Below, piece by piece: positions 31,386-38,868 of a stretch of DNA of 38,868 bases. This DNA is from Methanomicrobiaceae archaeon (GTDB lineage: Archaea; Halobacteriota; Methanomicrobia; Methanomicrobiales; Methanoculleaceae). Numbering within the stretch: the stretch's first letter is position 1; the number at the start of each line of letters is the position of its first letter. Both the position numbers and the translations under genes were made by a program. The notes under the pieces are model-generated. The model searched no databases, was not told the origin of the DNA, and saw only the letters and a list, made by a program, of their open reading frames with translations. The DNA is taken from the NCBI GenBank assembly GCA_020854755.1, contig JAHKLN010000089.1, positions 1-38,868 on the forward strand, read 5' to 3'.

Positions 31386-32581
31386 AGGTCGCATTTTTTC
31401 TGGCCTGGCGCTCGCTGGTGCGGGGCAACCGCTCAAGCGTACTCCTCAATATCCTCATCATCGGGATGGTCTTCACCAACATGATGTTCTTTCCCTCGCT
31501 GATGGCCGGTATCGGAGTCGATATCAAGGACCAGATCGTCTCCTATCAGACCTCCAATATCATGATCGGGCCTGCCAGCGGCGAACAGTACATCACCGAC
31601 ATCGAGACGACGCTGGCGAAGATCAACCGCCTGCCCGGAGTGGAGCGGGCGACCCCGCACTACCAGACAGGAGCAACGCTTCAATCCCGGGGAAGGCTGA
31701 TTCCGGCAACGATAGGCGCCATCCAACCGCGAGAAGAGCAGTATGTCTCCCCCCTGCACACCACCATGATAGCCGGGAGCTATCTGGGCGAGAGCGATGT
31801 GGGAGAGGCGATCATCGGGGTATCCCTGGCCGGTTCCCCCAACATTCGGGAGGAAGATGAAGTCCGCCCTTCCCTCGGGGGGGTGCGGGTCGGGGATTCC
31901 ATCCAGGTGGAGTATCCAAACGGCGTGGAGAAAGAGTACCGGCTGAAGGGGATCTTCCAGACGGGCAACTTCGAGATGGACAACCGGATGATCGTCTCCT
32001 GGGAGGATATGCAGGACGTGGTGGGGGAGCCGCTCACCTTCGCCCCCTACATCACCGTGCGCGTCAAGCCCGGGTACTCGGAATCGTTTGTGAAGAACGA
32101 GATCCTGCGATACGGCGTGAGGGAGCAGGTACAGACCACCGATGACCTGCTGAACAAGGAGATCGGACGGGTCATGGCGAGCTTCTCGATCATTGGGTTC
32201 ATCTCCATGATCGTGAGTCTGGTGATCGCGGTGGTGGTGCTCTTCATCGTGGTCATGGTCAAGACCATCAACAACCGCAGGCAGATTGGCATCTTAAAAG
32301 CAATCGGGGTGGAGCAGTCGGTGATCATGAACAGCTACGGGTTCCAGGTCGTCCTGCTCTCCATCGCGGGAATCCTGGTGGGATTCCTCTTCACCGGCCT
32401 CATCGTGCTGTATATGACCTACTATCCCATGGTGACCCCGGAGTTCTCGGCGACCCCGTACGTGACTCCCCTCGATCTGGCCGTCAACGGGATCATACTC
32501 TTCCTCGCCTCGGTGATCTCGGGGTACCTTCCCGCATGGAAAGTATCCCGCGAGAACATCCGGCAGGTGCTACAGGCGTGA
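31367..32581 (+). CDS. ABC transporter permease, FtsX/MacB family
   Basis: A 404-residue permease with the MacB layout: one N-terminal helix (VLLNILIIGMVFTNMMFF), a large extracytoplasmic MacB_PCD-type domain (about residues 45-270, including IMIGPASGEQYITDIETT and VRVGDSIQVEYPNGVEKEYR), then three helices (about 268-300, 328-358 and 372-395). The FtsX domain is recognisable by VKTINNRRQIGILKAIGVEQ and the final helix leading to PAWKVSRENIRQVLQA. Such transporters usually export lipoproteins or peptides, or act as mechanotransmitters, rather than passing small solutes. It overlaps the surface protein gene and is followed 5 nt later by its ATPase. Confidence 0.9.
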   Translation: MAQKELKVAFFLAWRSLVRGNRSSVLLNILIIGMVFTNMMFFPSLMAGIGVDIKDQIVSYQTSNIMIGPASGEQYITDIETTLAKINRLPGVERATPHYQTGATLQSRGRLIPATIGAIQPREEQYVSPLHTTMIAGSYLGESDVGEAIIGVSLAGSPNIREEDEVRPSLGGVRVGDSIQVEYPNGVEKEYRLKGIFQTGNFEMDNRMIVSWEDMQDVVGEPLTFAPYITVRVKPGYSESFVKNEILRYGVREQVQTTDDLLNKEIGRVMASFSIIGFISMIVSLVIAVVVLFIVVMVKTINNRRQIGILKAIGVEQSVIMNSYGFQVVLLSIAGILVGFLFTGLIVLYMTYYPMVTPEFSATPYVTPLDLAVNGIILFLASVISGYLPAWKVSRENIRQVLQA

Positions 32582-32586
32582 CACCA

Positions 32587-33366
32587 ATGATCGAAATAAA
32601 GAATCTGATCAAGACCTTCGGGCGGGGCCAGGCCGAGGTGAAGGCCCTGGATGGCGTAAGCCTGGAGATCGAAAAGGGAGAATTCGTGGGCATCATGGGC
32701 CCGAGCGGGAGCGGGAAGACCACGCTCCTGCACCTGCTGGGCCTGCTCGACGATCCGAGCAGCGGCACCATCCGCATCGACGGGATCGATGTATGCCGCC
32801 TCACCGACTGGGAGCGGACCATGTTCCGCCTCTACAAGCTCGGTTATGTCTTCCAGGACTACGCCCTGGTCCCCGAACTTACGGTGAAGGAGAACATCTG
32901 CCTCCCCGCGATGCTCCGCAGGGATCGAGAAGAGAAAGAGTATACTGCAGCGACGCGGGATATACTGCACTCCATCGGGCTCTGGGAGCGGCGGGATCAC
33001 CTGCAGAGCGAGCTCTCGGGCGGGCAGCAGCAGCGCGTCGCCATCGCGAGGGCGATCGTAAACACCCCCGATATCCTCTTTGCAGACGAACCCTGCGCGA
33101 ACCTGGATACAGAGAACTCGCGGATGGTGCTGGAACTCTTCCGAAAGATCAACCGGGAGCGAGGCCAGACCATCGTGATGGTTTCGCACGAAGACTGGCA
33201 CACCGAATATTTCGACCGCGTAGTGCGTCTGAAGGATGGAAAATTGGTGAATGGTGCGGCGCAGGCTGCCGCTGAACCGAAGGCGGCAGCTTTGAAGGAG
33301 AATGCGATGGGGAATCCTTTAAACTACTCCGGCATGGGAATCGGCATCGAGGCAGATGGCTCGTGA
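32587..33366 (+). CDS. ABC transporter ATP-binding protein, MacB/LolD type
   Basis: A 259-residue ATPase that powers the upstream FtsX-like permease. Walker A GPSGSGKT is at residues 38-45, the Q-loop at Gln 90 (YVFQDYALVPELTV), signature LSGGQQQR at 143-150, Walker B ILFADEP at 163-169 and the H-loop histidine at 201 (VMVSHE). The first residues MIEIKNLIKTFGRG and the DxxxLT...R insert (VCRLTDWERTMFRL) are typical for the LolD/MacB branch. The last 30 residues (from about AAEPKAAALKENAMGN) exceed the usual length, and the stop lies at the edge of a transposon remnant, so the C-terminus may have been altered by that insertion. Confidence 0.92.
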   Translation: MIEIKNLIKTFGRGQAEVKALDGVSLEIEKGEFVGIMGPSGSGKTTLLHLLGLLDDPSSGTIRIDGIDVCRLTDWERTMFRLYKLGYVFQDYALVPELTVKENICLPAMLRRDREEKEYTAATRDILHSIGLWERRDHLQSELSGGQQQRVAIARAIVNTPDILFADEPCANLDTENSRMVLELFRKINRERGQTIVMVSHEDWHTEYFDRVVRLKDGKLVNGAAQAAAEPKAAALKENAMGNPLNYSGMGIGIEADGS

Positions 33367-33369
33367 ACT

Positions 33370-33394
33370 GCCCCGCGCTCTCGGGCGGGGCTTT
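33370..33394. terminator. GC-rich hairpin after the exporter operon, probably a transposon right end
   Basis: GCCCCGC and GCGGGGC form a 7-bp stem around an 8-nt loop (33370-33391), followed by TTT. It begins 4 nt after the ATPase stop, so it can serve as the operon terminator. Its position directly after the decayed TnpB frame on the other strand is also where IS200/IS605 elements carry their right-end hairpin. Confidence 0.55.
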
Positions 33395-33720
33395 CCTGCT
33401 CCCTCCTCCCCCTGCTGAGACGAATTGACGGGCTTGACGGCGCGTTTTGCACCTGATACCCCACAGGATTCTGGTCCTGCAGGGTACACTTCTTGCTATT
33501 GATTGCCGCGGGGATGTCGCGGTCATGCCGGGTGCCACAGGCAGGGCAGATTCACTCTCTGTCTGAGAAGGATGAGAGCCGGATTGAGATACCCACAGCT
33601 GCTCCATATCTTTGAGGAGGGGTCAGATCTCCCGGGCTTCAGACGAGTCTCCCCATAGTTCCGGCACCTGTATTCCAGCATCAAGAAGAATGCATTGCAC
33701 GAACGGTCGCATTCTCGGCA
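33380..33720 (-). pseudogene. decayed IS200/IS605-type TnpB remnant (C-terminal part)
   Basis: The minus strand retains the C-terminal third of a TnpB-like RNA-guided nuclease. One frame reads RSCNAFFLMLEYRCRNYGET, then DPSSKIWSSCGYLNPALILL, the first half of the zinc finger and the PSSK motif. After LRQR the frame shifts and a TGG has become TGA. The other frame continues ICPACGTRHDRDIPAAINSK, which is the second zinc-finger half with the catalytic-site HDRDxxAAxNI motif, then LQDQNPVGYQ and REQESPARERG up to the hairpin. No TnpA, start or full RuvC domain is left. It is a dead relic lying between the ABC operon and tRNA-Leu. Confidence 0.82.
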
Positions 33721-33738
33721 CTCAAGAAAACCCCCTGA

Positions 33739-33900
33739 GAGAGTCTGAAAGCAAGAAACTACCGGTATAAAGCAGAAGAAATCAAGATCAAACTCATCCT
33801 CTACAATCTCAAAAGAACGATCATCGCGGGGGGTGTACGGATCGTGATCGGGCTTTTCTACAGGGCTGCAAAAACATGTCTTATCCATAACCCTGAAAAG
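33739..33900 (+). mobile_element. possible transposase C-terminal fragment abutting tRNA-Leu
   Basis: An open stretch of 54 codons on the plus strand, AT-richer than its surroundings, reads ESLKARNYRYKAEEIKIKLI, then LYNLKRTIIAGG and VIGLFYRAAKTCLIHNPEKI. The Lys/Glu-rich helix followed by LYNL resembles the C-terminus of DDE transposases. It has no start, runs into the tRNA and is headed the opposite way to the TnpB relic. The family assignment is only a suggestion. Confidence 0.3.
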
Positions 33901-33903
33901 ATA

Positions 33904-33988
33904 TGCGGGGAGCCGGATTCGAACCGACGAACTCCTGCGAGAATAGATCTTGAGTCTATCGCCGTTGGCCAGGCTTGGCTATCCCCGC
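33904..33988 (-). tRNA. tRNA-Leu (anticodon CAA)
   Basis: An 85-nt class II tRNA read on the minus strand. Acceptor arms GCGGGGA and TCCCCGC pair perfectly with discriminator A. The D arm contains AGCCTGG, and the anticodon stem ATAGA/TCTAT holds loop CTCAAGA with anticodon CAA (33950-33952), decoding UUG. A long variable arm (TCTCGCAGGAG) and GGTTCGAATCC T arm confirm leucine. CCA is not encoded and no intron is present. Transposon relics lie directly against its 3' end. Confidence 0.95.
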
Positions 33989-34012
33989 GCCTTCTACATA
34001 TTGGCGTGCTAT

Positions 34013-34020
34013 CTATATAA
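34013..34020 (-). promoter_or_regulatory. TATA box of tRNA-Leu
   Basis: TTATATAG on the minus strand lies 25-32 nt upstream of the tRNA 5' end, the standard archaeal spacing. A second AT-rich string (TTTTATATC) lies about 15 nt further upstream. Confidence 0.65.
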
Positions 34021-34218
34021 TGGTAAGTTGATATAAAATCTCCCTCTCCCGTGCGAGCAGGGAGGATTCCGGCGGTTCCCGGGTGGGGATTACGGCTGGA
34101 GATCCTGCAGGGGATAATGAGGCGGACAGGCGGGCAGCCGGGGGGTGCCGGCCGGGAACGGGAGCAAGGGGGGCGAGGGCGGTGCCGCAGGCGTGATCGC
34201 GGTCGGGAGCAGGGGAGT

Positions 34219-34440
34219 TCATCCCGAAATGACGATGAGGACGAGAGATGCCACAGGTACGGGGGGGTCGAAGGTCAGCGCAATGAATCAGGATCAGGTA
34301 CAAAGAAACCGGTTCTCCCGCCTGTCCGGTTGCAGTGGGCCGAGGGGGCAATCGCCACGGGGTGGGGACACCGGAGGCCATCTCCCCGCAGGCCCCCCCT
34401 CCCCGAGAGGATAGGCGGTGGGAAGCCGTGCATGGGCGAT
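34219..34440 (+). repeat. dispersed element, degenerate copy D
   Basis: TTCATCCCGAAATGACGATG aligns with the 5' block of copy B. A decayed hairpin 1 (GGACGAGAGATGCC) leads to ACAGG at 34253. Then come CCGGTTCTCCCGCC, GCAGTGGGCCG, ACGGGGTGGGG, CCCCGCAGGCCCCCCCTCCCC and GGTGGGAAGCCGTGCATGGGCG. Hairpin 2 is also weakened. It lies between tRNA-Leu and the end of polC; 34441-34534 holds nothing else I can identify. Confidence 0.68.
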
Positions 34441-34534
34441 GTCGGGAATTGCGATAATGTTAGCGGAGGATGACACTCCGCTCTTCGGCCTCCCCTCAAG
34501 CCCGGGCGCAGGACACTTCTTGATATCCCCGGAG

Positions 34535-37500
34535 TCACATAAAGTCGGCGAGGCCGAGCTGGAGTTTCTGGGGAGTGCCGAAGGTGGATTCGATGGCCAT
34601 ATCGAGGACCTTGACGCGCTGTTTCGTGTACTCGGAGATGTTGTAGGTCTCGCAGATCGTGCGGGACATCTCCAGGTACTTCTTGACCGAGCCCTCGTGG
34701 ACCGTCGGGATGACGTGGTTGCCGCAGCGGGTGCACCTGCCGGTGATCGGCATCCGGCGGTACTTCGCGTTGCACTTCGTGCATCTGACCTTCTGCTTTG
34801 AAAACGCGTTCAGGTTGCCCATCAGGTCGCGGATGAAGTGGGTGTTCAAGACGCGTTCGGCCACGTCGTCGGCATCCACCGCCCGGATCATCTTTGCGAG
34901 CTCGAGCTCGGCTTCGAGCTTCTCGATCATCGATTCAAGACGGGTATAGGTGGACTCGAGCGGCCCGGCCGAGATGTCGCTGGTCGGGTGGGTGAAGAGG
35001 AATCCCTCGCACTGCGCCGGCGTCCCGAGCCTCCGCTCGACGCGATCGATCAGGTCATCGAGGTCCTTCGGGTGGGCGTAGGTGAGGGCACGCAGATAGA
35101 GTTCGAGCGGGTAGCTGCCGCAAACGTCGATGTTATGGCTCTCCTTGTCGATCTCTGCCGGATCAACCCGGCTGGTCAGGACGAGCGGGGCGTCCATGGT
35201 GCCGCCCCGGTTCTCGGGCAGGTATGAGCGGGAGAAGTTGATCAGCCCGTCGAGCAGCAGCATGACGCAGTCCTCGTCTCCGTCGCACTGGCCGGTGAAG
35301 ATGCCGTTTGCGACCAGCGTGTGGTTCCCGGCGACCGTGAGGCAATAGACGCTCTCCTCGAGTGTGCTGACGATCTCGCGTTTCTCGATCGTATCGGTGA
35401 TGACCTCGAGCCCCTCCAGCACCGGGACGCTTGTGCCGACGTTCACCTCCATCGCCATGATCTTGCGGAGGTGGGGGAGATCCCAGACCAGCATCGCGTG
35501 CTCCGGCGTCACCGTCAGCGTCTTCCCCCGTTTCGTCTCGAACCGGACCAGGTGTGCCGGCGCCCGGTGGACCGAGACCGAGGTGATCCGCCGGACGCCC
35601 GGGACGCCCTGCGGATCGATGCTCTTCACGTAGTACGGCCGCATGGGATCTGAGTAGAATGTCCCGAGATGGTCGATCCCCGGCGTGCTGATATCGAAGT
35701 TCTCGATCACGAACCGGCGTATGGGATACGTCTTCCACGCCCTGCCGTCAAAGACCCGGATCTCGGTATCGCCCTGGAAGCAGTTCCGCCGTTTCGCCGC
35801 GTGGAAGAAGGGGTGGGCGTAGCCCACGTTCGCCTTCGAGAACCCGATCACGCGGGCGAGCACGCCGGCGCTGGTGTGCGGGGCGAGCCCCATGACCAGG
35901 TGGCCGACGAGATCGGCCTTCTCCTGCACCCGGTAGAACGGCTCGCACCCGTAGAACCGCTCCAGCAGCTCGTCGATGAAGCCCGCCACCCGGATCATCC
36001 ATTCGGCGCAGCCCTCGGAGATCAGGATGTCCTGGTGCATCAGCTCAAACACCTGGTCCTCGCGGACAAGCTCCTCCCCGTGGATGTCGCGAGTGTAGCC
36101 GAGCCTTCTCAGCACCTCGACGCTGACCCCGATCTCATCGGCCCGGACGTGAGTGAGCGGCAGATCGATCATATCGTAGCGGCTCGTCCCGTCTTTAAAG
36201 ACGTAGAGGCCCTTTGCAGCCCGGAGAATCCCTTTCTCGATCGCCTCCACCGGCCGTTCGCGGGAGATCAGCCCCTTCACCCCCTTGACGAGCTGGATCG
36301 CATTATCCCGCATGCCGAGCCGCTCCAGTGCCTGGGCATACTCCGCCTTCACGTTGATCGTCACCTTCTGCAGGCACGCGGTCGGCACGTTGCAGGCCGG
36401 GCAGCGCTCCTCCGCAGTCTCCCTCCCGCAACGCGGGCAGCGGTAGACCGGGACGGTATGCCCGCCGCAGTCGCAGAGGTTCTTGTAGCCCATCGCGCCG
36501 CAGGCCGTGCATCGCCGCTCGCCGACCTCGGTCTCGATCATCCCGCCGTCTGTGTTGGAGCGGGGCTTATACGAGCACGCCTCCTGAAACGATCGCCGCG
36601 AACCGCCGGCATTCCCTATGGGAAAGAGCGAGTGGGGCGGAGGCCGCATCTCTCTCGGCTTCGATTTCCCGGGCCGCCCCATACGCCCGCCGATCCGGGT
36701 GCCCGCCCGGGAGCGTATCCGAAATCCGCTCAGGTGCATCACGCACCGGAGGGAGTCGTCCGTCGGTGCGTCCGTCCACGCCTCCCGCCGCCTGAGATCA
36801 AGGGTCAGCCCCAGGCAGGCCAGCAGTGCCAGGTACTCCTGAATCAGGATCCGGCCGCCGGAGGCGCGGTGGGGCACCAGGAGCTCCTCAAGGATCGCCT
36901 TCACCTCGGGCGTGGCGGGCAGCGCCAGGCCGCCGTCCTCGATTGCGCCCGACTCCGCCACCCGGTCGGCAAGGAAGGCGATATCGGCGGGGGTGATATC
37001 GTCCCAGAGGTAGGTGTAGTCGGGGTGGAGGAACGCCCCGTCGAGCGCAAACTCCACCGCTTCGAGCTCGCTCTCCGGGTGCCGCGGCCCCCCCTCCTGC
37101 AGCCACCACTCCTCACAGTAGCAGGGGGGCATCAGGGGATGGTTGTTCTCCAGGAACTCGCCGTAGCTGATCAGGATCTCGCCGATATCCAGGATCTCCT
37201 CGACCTGCTCGGCAAGCTTCACCGCCTCCGCGGCATCGTCCACCCGGAGGACGTCCCCGCTCTTCAGCCTGACGGTCGGCCCCTGGATGGAGTCCACCGG
37301 CACGATCCCTGCCGCCTTCCCGGGCCGCTCGATCTTCATCTGCGTCCCGACCGCGAGAAAATCGCCCAGGATATGCATCGTGGCCGGGTTAATGCCCGCG
37401 GCGGCAAACCCGGTGTTGCGGGAGCGGCCGAACCTGAGCCGGAAGCCCCCCTTCCGCATCGGGTAGGAGAAGACCGGGCGGCCGCCGATGAGATCGCGGA

Positions 37501-38395
37501 GGTACTTGTCCCGCGGCTTGATGGCGGCGCCCGGGTCGTCGTCGCCCGAAGCACTGCTCCCGCCGCCGATCAGCTCCTCGAGCCAGTCCCAGCCCTCCAT
37601 CTTCATCTTCCGGACGTTCTTCAGAACCTTCGGGGCTTTCAGCGCCAGCCCCTCCGCGACGACGAGCGCCATCCCGCCCCGGACTGCGTTCGTCTCGATC
37701 CGCTCGAGGTTCCGGTAGCCGCTCACCTCCTGCTGTTCGGTGGCCTCGCCGTCGATGCAGACCGGGCAGTTGTTGATGATCAGGCGGAGCTCGGTATCGC
37801 TCGGCATGTACTGGAGGCTCATGATGGTGTTGTACTGGCGGATCTCCTCGATGTAGCGCTCCACCTCCTCCGGGCGCGGGATATAGCGGTTGATGCCGAG
37901 CGCTCTGCGCACGTAGTCGCCCACAAGGACCGAGAGCGCCTGCGCCGTCCCGCCCGCGCTCCGTATCGGGCCGGCATAGTAGATCCGAAGATACTCGCTC
38001 CCGTCGTCGTTCTTGCCGATCCCCACCTTTGCAATCCCTTCCGTCGGGGCGGCGACGACGCCTTCGGTGAGCAGCGCCATCGACGCCCGGATCGCGTGAT
38101 CGAGCACCTCTTCCCGGGAGGTCTCGCCGTATCTCCGCGCGACGAAGTCGTCGCCGATCTTTAAGGCCACCTCCTCGCGGGACATCTGCCGTTCGAGCTC
38201 CCGGAGGCGTGCGGCGAGCCCCCGATACCCGAGCAGCGCCTCGACACGCTCGGCGAGATCGTTTGCCACCGGGATCTCCGTCTCCGTCAGGGGATCGAGG
38301 CCGCGGGAACGGGCGCTTTTCGCCGTCTCCATGGCGGCGTTCAGCCCGGCAATCAGCTGTTCGATGTAGTCCTGCCGGTTCTGTGAGAGCTCCAT
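34535..38395 (-). CDS. polC: DNA polymerase D large subunit DP2, with a mini-intein
   Basis: A 1286-residue precursor of DP2, the catalytic subunit of the archaeal replicative family-D polymerase; splicing would leave about 1121 residues. Conserved stretches include [40 protein letters not shown] and [15 protein letters not shown]. The catalytic double-psi-beta-barrel motif DGDEDC (two Asp ligands) comes immediately after the intein. Zinc-binding cysteines occur in a central cluster (CTACG, CDCGG, CPRCGR, CPACN) and near the C-terminus ([17 protein letters not shown]). ATG 38395 ([14 protein letters not shown]) is where family proteins begin; a GTG seven codons upstream is less likely. No ribosome binding site precedes it, while AATAAAC near 38428-38437 may be the TATA box. 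The partner DP1 is not in the window. Confidence 0.95.
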   Translation of the reverse strand: MELSQNRQDYIEQLIAGLNAAMETAKSARSRGLDPLTETEIPVANDLAERVEALLGYRGLAARLRELERQMSREEVALKIGDDFVARRYGETSREEVLDHAIRASMALLTEGVVAAPTEGIAKVGIGKNDDGSEYLRIYYAGPIRSAGGTAQALSVLVGDYVRRALGINRYIPRPEEVERYIEEIRQYNTIMSLQYMPSDTELRLIINNCPVCIDGEATEQQEVSGYRNLERIETNAVRGGMALVVAEGLALKAPKVLKNVRKMKMEGWDWLEELIGGGSSASGDDDPGAAIKPRDKYLRDLIGGRPVFSYPMRKGGFRLRFGRSRNTGFAAAGINPATMHILGDFLAVGTQMKIERPGKAAGIVPVDSIQGPTVRLKSGDVLRVDDAAEAVKLAEQVEEILDIGEILISYGEFLENNHPLMPPCYCEEWWLQEGGPRHPESELEAVEFALDGAFLHPDYTYLWDDITPADIAFLADRVAESGAIEDGGLALPATPEVKAILEELLVPHRASGGRILIQEYLALLACLGLTLDLRRREAWTDAPTDDSLRCVMHLSGFRIRSRAGTRIGGRMGRPGKSKPREMRPPPHSLFPIGNAGGSRRSFQEACSYKPRSNTDGGMIETEVGERRCTACGAMGYKNLCDCGGHTVPVYRCPRCGRETAEERCPACNVPTACLQKVTINVKAEYAQALERLGMRDNAIQLVKGVKGLISRERPVEAIEKGILRAAKGLYVFKDGTSRYDMIDLPLTHVRADEIGVSVEVLRRLGYTRDIHGEELVREDQVFELMHQDILISEGCAEWMIRVAGFIDELLERFYGCEPFYRVQEKADLVGHLVMGLAPHTSAGVLARVIGFSKANVGYAHPFFHAAKRRNCFQGDTEIRVFDGRAWKTYPIRRFVIENFDISTPGIDHLGTFYSDPMRPYYVKSIDPQGVPGVRRITSVSVHRAPAHLVRFETKRGKTLTVTPEHAMLVWDLPHLRKIMAMEVNVGTSVPVLEGLEVITDTIEKREIVSTLEESVYCLTVAGNHTLVANGIFTGQCDGDEDCVMLLLDGLINFSRSYLPENRGGTMDAPLVLTSRVDPAEIDKESHNIDVCGSYPLELYLRALTYAHPKDLDDLIDRVERRLGTPAQCEGFLFTHPTSDISAGPLESTYTRLESMIEKLEAELELAKMIRAVDADDVAERVLNTHFIRDLMGNLNAFSKQKVRCTKCNAKYRRMPITGRCTRCGNHVIPTVHEGSVKKYLEMSRTICETYNISEYTKQRVKVLDMAIESTFGTPQKLQLGLADFM
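35288..35782 (-). other. mini-intein in DP2 (165 aa, no homing endonuclease)
   Basis: The intein spans precursor residues 872-1036 counted from ATG 38395. It starts at Cys ([11 protein letters not shown], block A), has block [15 protein letters not shown] with the TxxH pair, and ends with block [18 protein letters not shown], then IFTGQ followed by extein Cys. The C-terminal residue is Gln rather than Asn and the penultimate residue is Gly instead of His. Gln ends are known from PolII inteins. The middle is too short for a LAGLIDADG domain, so it can splice but cannot home. The insertion site AKRRN/CDGDED is directly before the catalytic aspartates. Confidence 0.93.
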
Positions 38396-38557
38396 ACCTG
38401 TTGATAGGGACTGCACTCATTAATCTGTTTATTGATGCGTCCTTCTCCCCTGCAACAGGTTCCGACCTGTGAGGCTCTCCCGATCCGGAAACGGGGTATG
38501 GAGGCCTGCGGGCTACGACAGAGCCAGGAGAGTACAGCCAGGGAGAGAGTACAGGCA

Positions 38558-38700
38558 TCCCCGATAGGGTGCTCGTCCTGCGGTCCGCTTTCCCGGGATA
38601 GTCTGCGAAAACGGGACTGTGTATCTGTGCAGTGTCGAGAATTTTCGTCCGTTGCGCCTGCAGCCTCCCTCGGGGGCTTTATGAGCGTTTCCTATGAAAA
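38558..38700 (-). repeat. dispersed element, 5' portion (copy F1)
   Basis: On the minus strand: TTTTCATAGGAAACGCTCAT, hairpin 1 GCCCCC-GAG-GGAGGC (38663-38677, one mismatch), GCAGGCGCAACGGACGAAAA, then CCCGTTTTCGC and AAAGCGGACCGCAGG. The hairpin 2 and tail sections are missing. In this copy the ATG found in copies A and C is ACG, which speaks against a conserved reading frame. It lies upstream of polC. Confidence 0.7.
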
Positions 38701-38798
38701 TCGATCTGGCATGGATCTCGATCTCGATTTTCATGGCTGCGCTTGCACCGATCCCCGGCGCATAGGGGTTCCTATGAAAATCGAAACGGTTGGTGAAA

Positions 38799-38868
38799 TG
38801 GAAGGCTCTCACCACTTGATTTGATCTATTCCCGTACACGGCTTTCCTCCGGCTATACTCGCGGGGGG
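38799..38868 (-). repeat. dispersed element, 3' tail (copy F2, runs off the window)
   Basis: On the minus strand: CCCCGCGAGTATAGCCGGAG, GAAAGCCGTGTACGGGA and GAGAGCCTTCCAT, matching the tail of copy C. The rest of the copy lies beyond the window. F2 and F1 are head-to-tail, about 100 bp apart; the spacer holds three copies of ATGAAAATCGA (38694, 38724 inverted, 38774) and the block GCGCAGCCATGAAAA also seen in front of copy A. Confidence 0.65.

Noticed and set aside
35669-38164. 831-codon plus-strand open frame opposite polC
   Set aside because: It is an antisense shadow of a GC-rich gene; its composition is Arg/Pro/His/Leu-heavy and has no ribosome binding site or motif.
1-38868. CRISPR array, prophage or integron
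   Set aside because: No regularly spaced short repeats, cas genes, integrase or phage structural genes are visible; the dispersed element copies are far apart and not array-like.

Overview
The window looks like a stretch of chromosome from a GC-rich methanogenic euryarchaeon of the order Methanomicrobiales, most like Methanoculleus. The evidence is a family-D DNA polymerase large subunit with a mini-intein beside its catalytic motif, a complete archaeal siroheme-to-heme operon (Ahb type), a PGF-CTERM-like surface protein, methanogen-type PAS signalling proteins, TATA-box promoters and CCTCC-complementary ribosome binding sites. The genus is my inference; no 16S or mcr gene is present.

Layout. 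1-3.5 kb (minus strand): a partial CPBP membrane protease, two alpha/beta hydrolases, an SRPBCC protein and a DUF1579-type protein. 4.0-5.6 kb: a secreted PQQ sugar dehydrogenase-like beta-propeller with a PGF-CTERM-like tail. 5.7-9.1 kb: a tightly overlapping heme operon ahbD-ahbA-ahbB-ahbC, preceded by a possible small leader gene. 9.2-16.4 kb: single genes (small beta-rich protein, methyltransferase, AT-richer orphan, rhomboid protease, flavodoxin) and a convergent pair of alkylation-repair glycosylases (AAG and AlkD type). 16.6-17.8 kb: a triple-BON protein coupled to an Hsp20. 18-22 kb: an FMN-reductase-like protein, a 5'-nucleotidase-like protein whose metal ligands are mostly replaced, a flavodoxin-domain protein and a small membrane protein. 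22.5-24.9 kb: a four-PAS histidine kinase broken by one frameshift. 25-28 kb: a sparse region with small membrane proteins, a repeat copy and a strongly structured 77-nt segment. 28.2-33.4 kb: an HTH-PAS regulator divergent from a surface-protein/ABC-permease/ABC-ATPase operon. 33.4-34 kb: transposon remnants against the 3' end of tRNA-Leu(CAA). 34.5-38.4 kb: polC (DP2) with its intein.

The most unusual signal is not a gene. It is a dispersed intergenic element of roughly 200-320 bp, seen as four near-complete copies (about 12.1, 14.7, 26.9 and 34.3 kb) and three partial ones (14.6, 38.6 and 38.8 kb). The copies share fixed sequence blocks and spacings. They carry a 6-bp hairpin with a 3-nt loop whose stem sequence changes between copies while pairing is largely kept, followed in three copies by a second, GC-rich hairpin. 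This looks like a structured RNA or a structured mobile repeat and is the main candidate for something undescribed.
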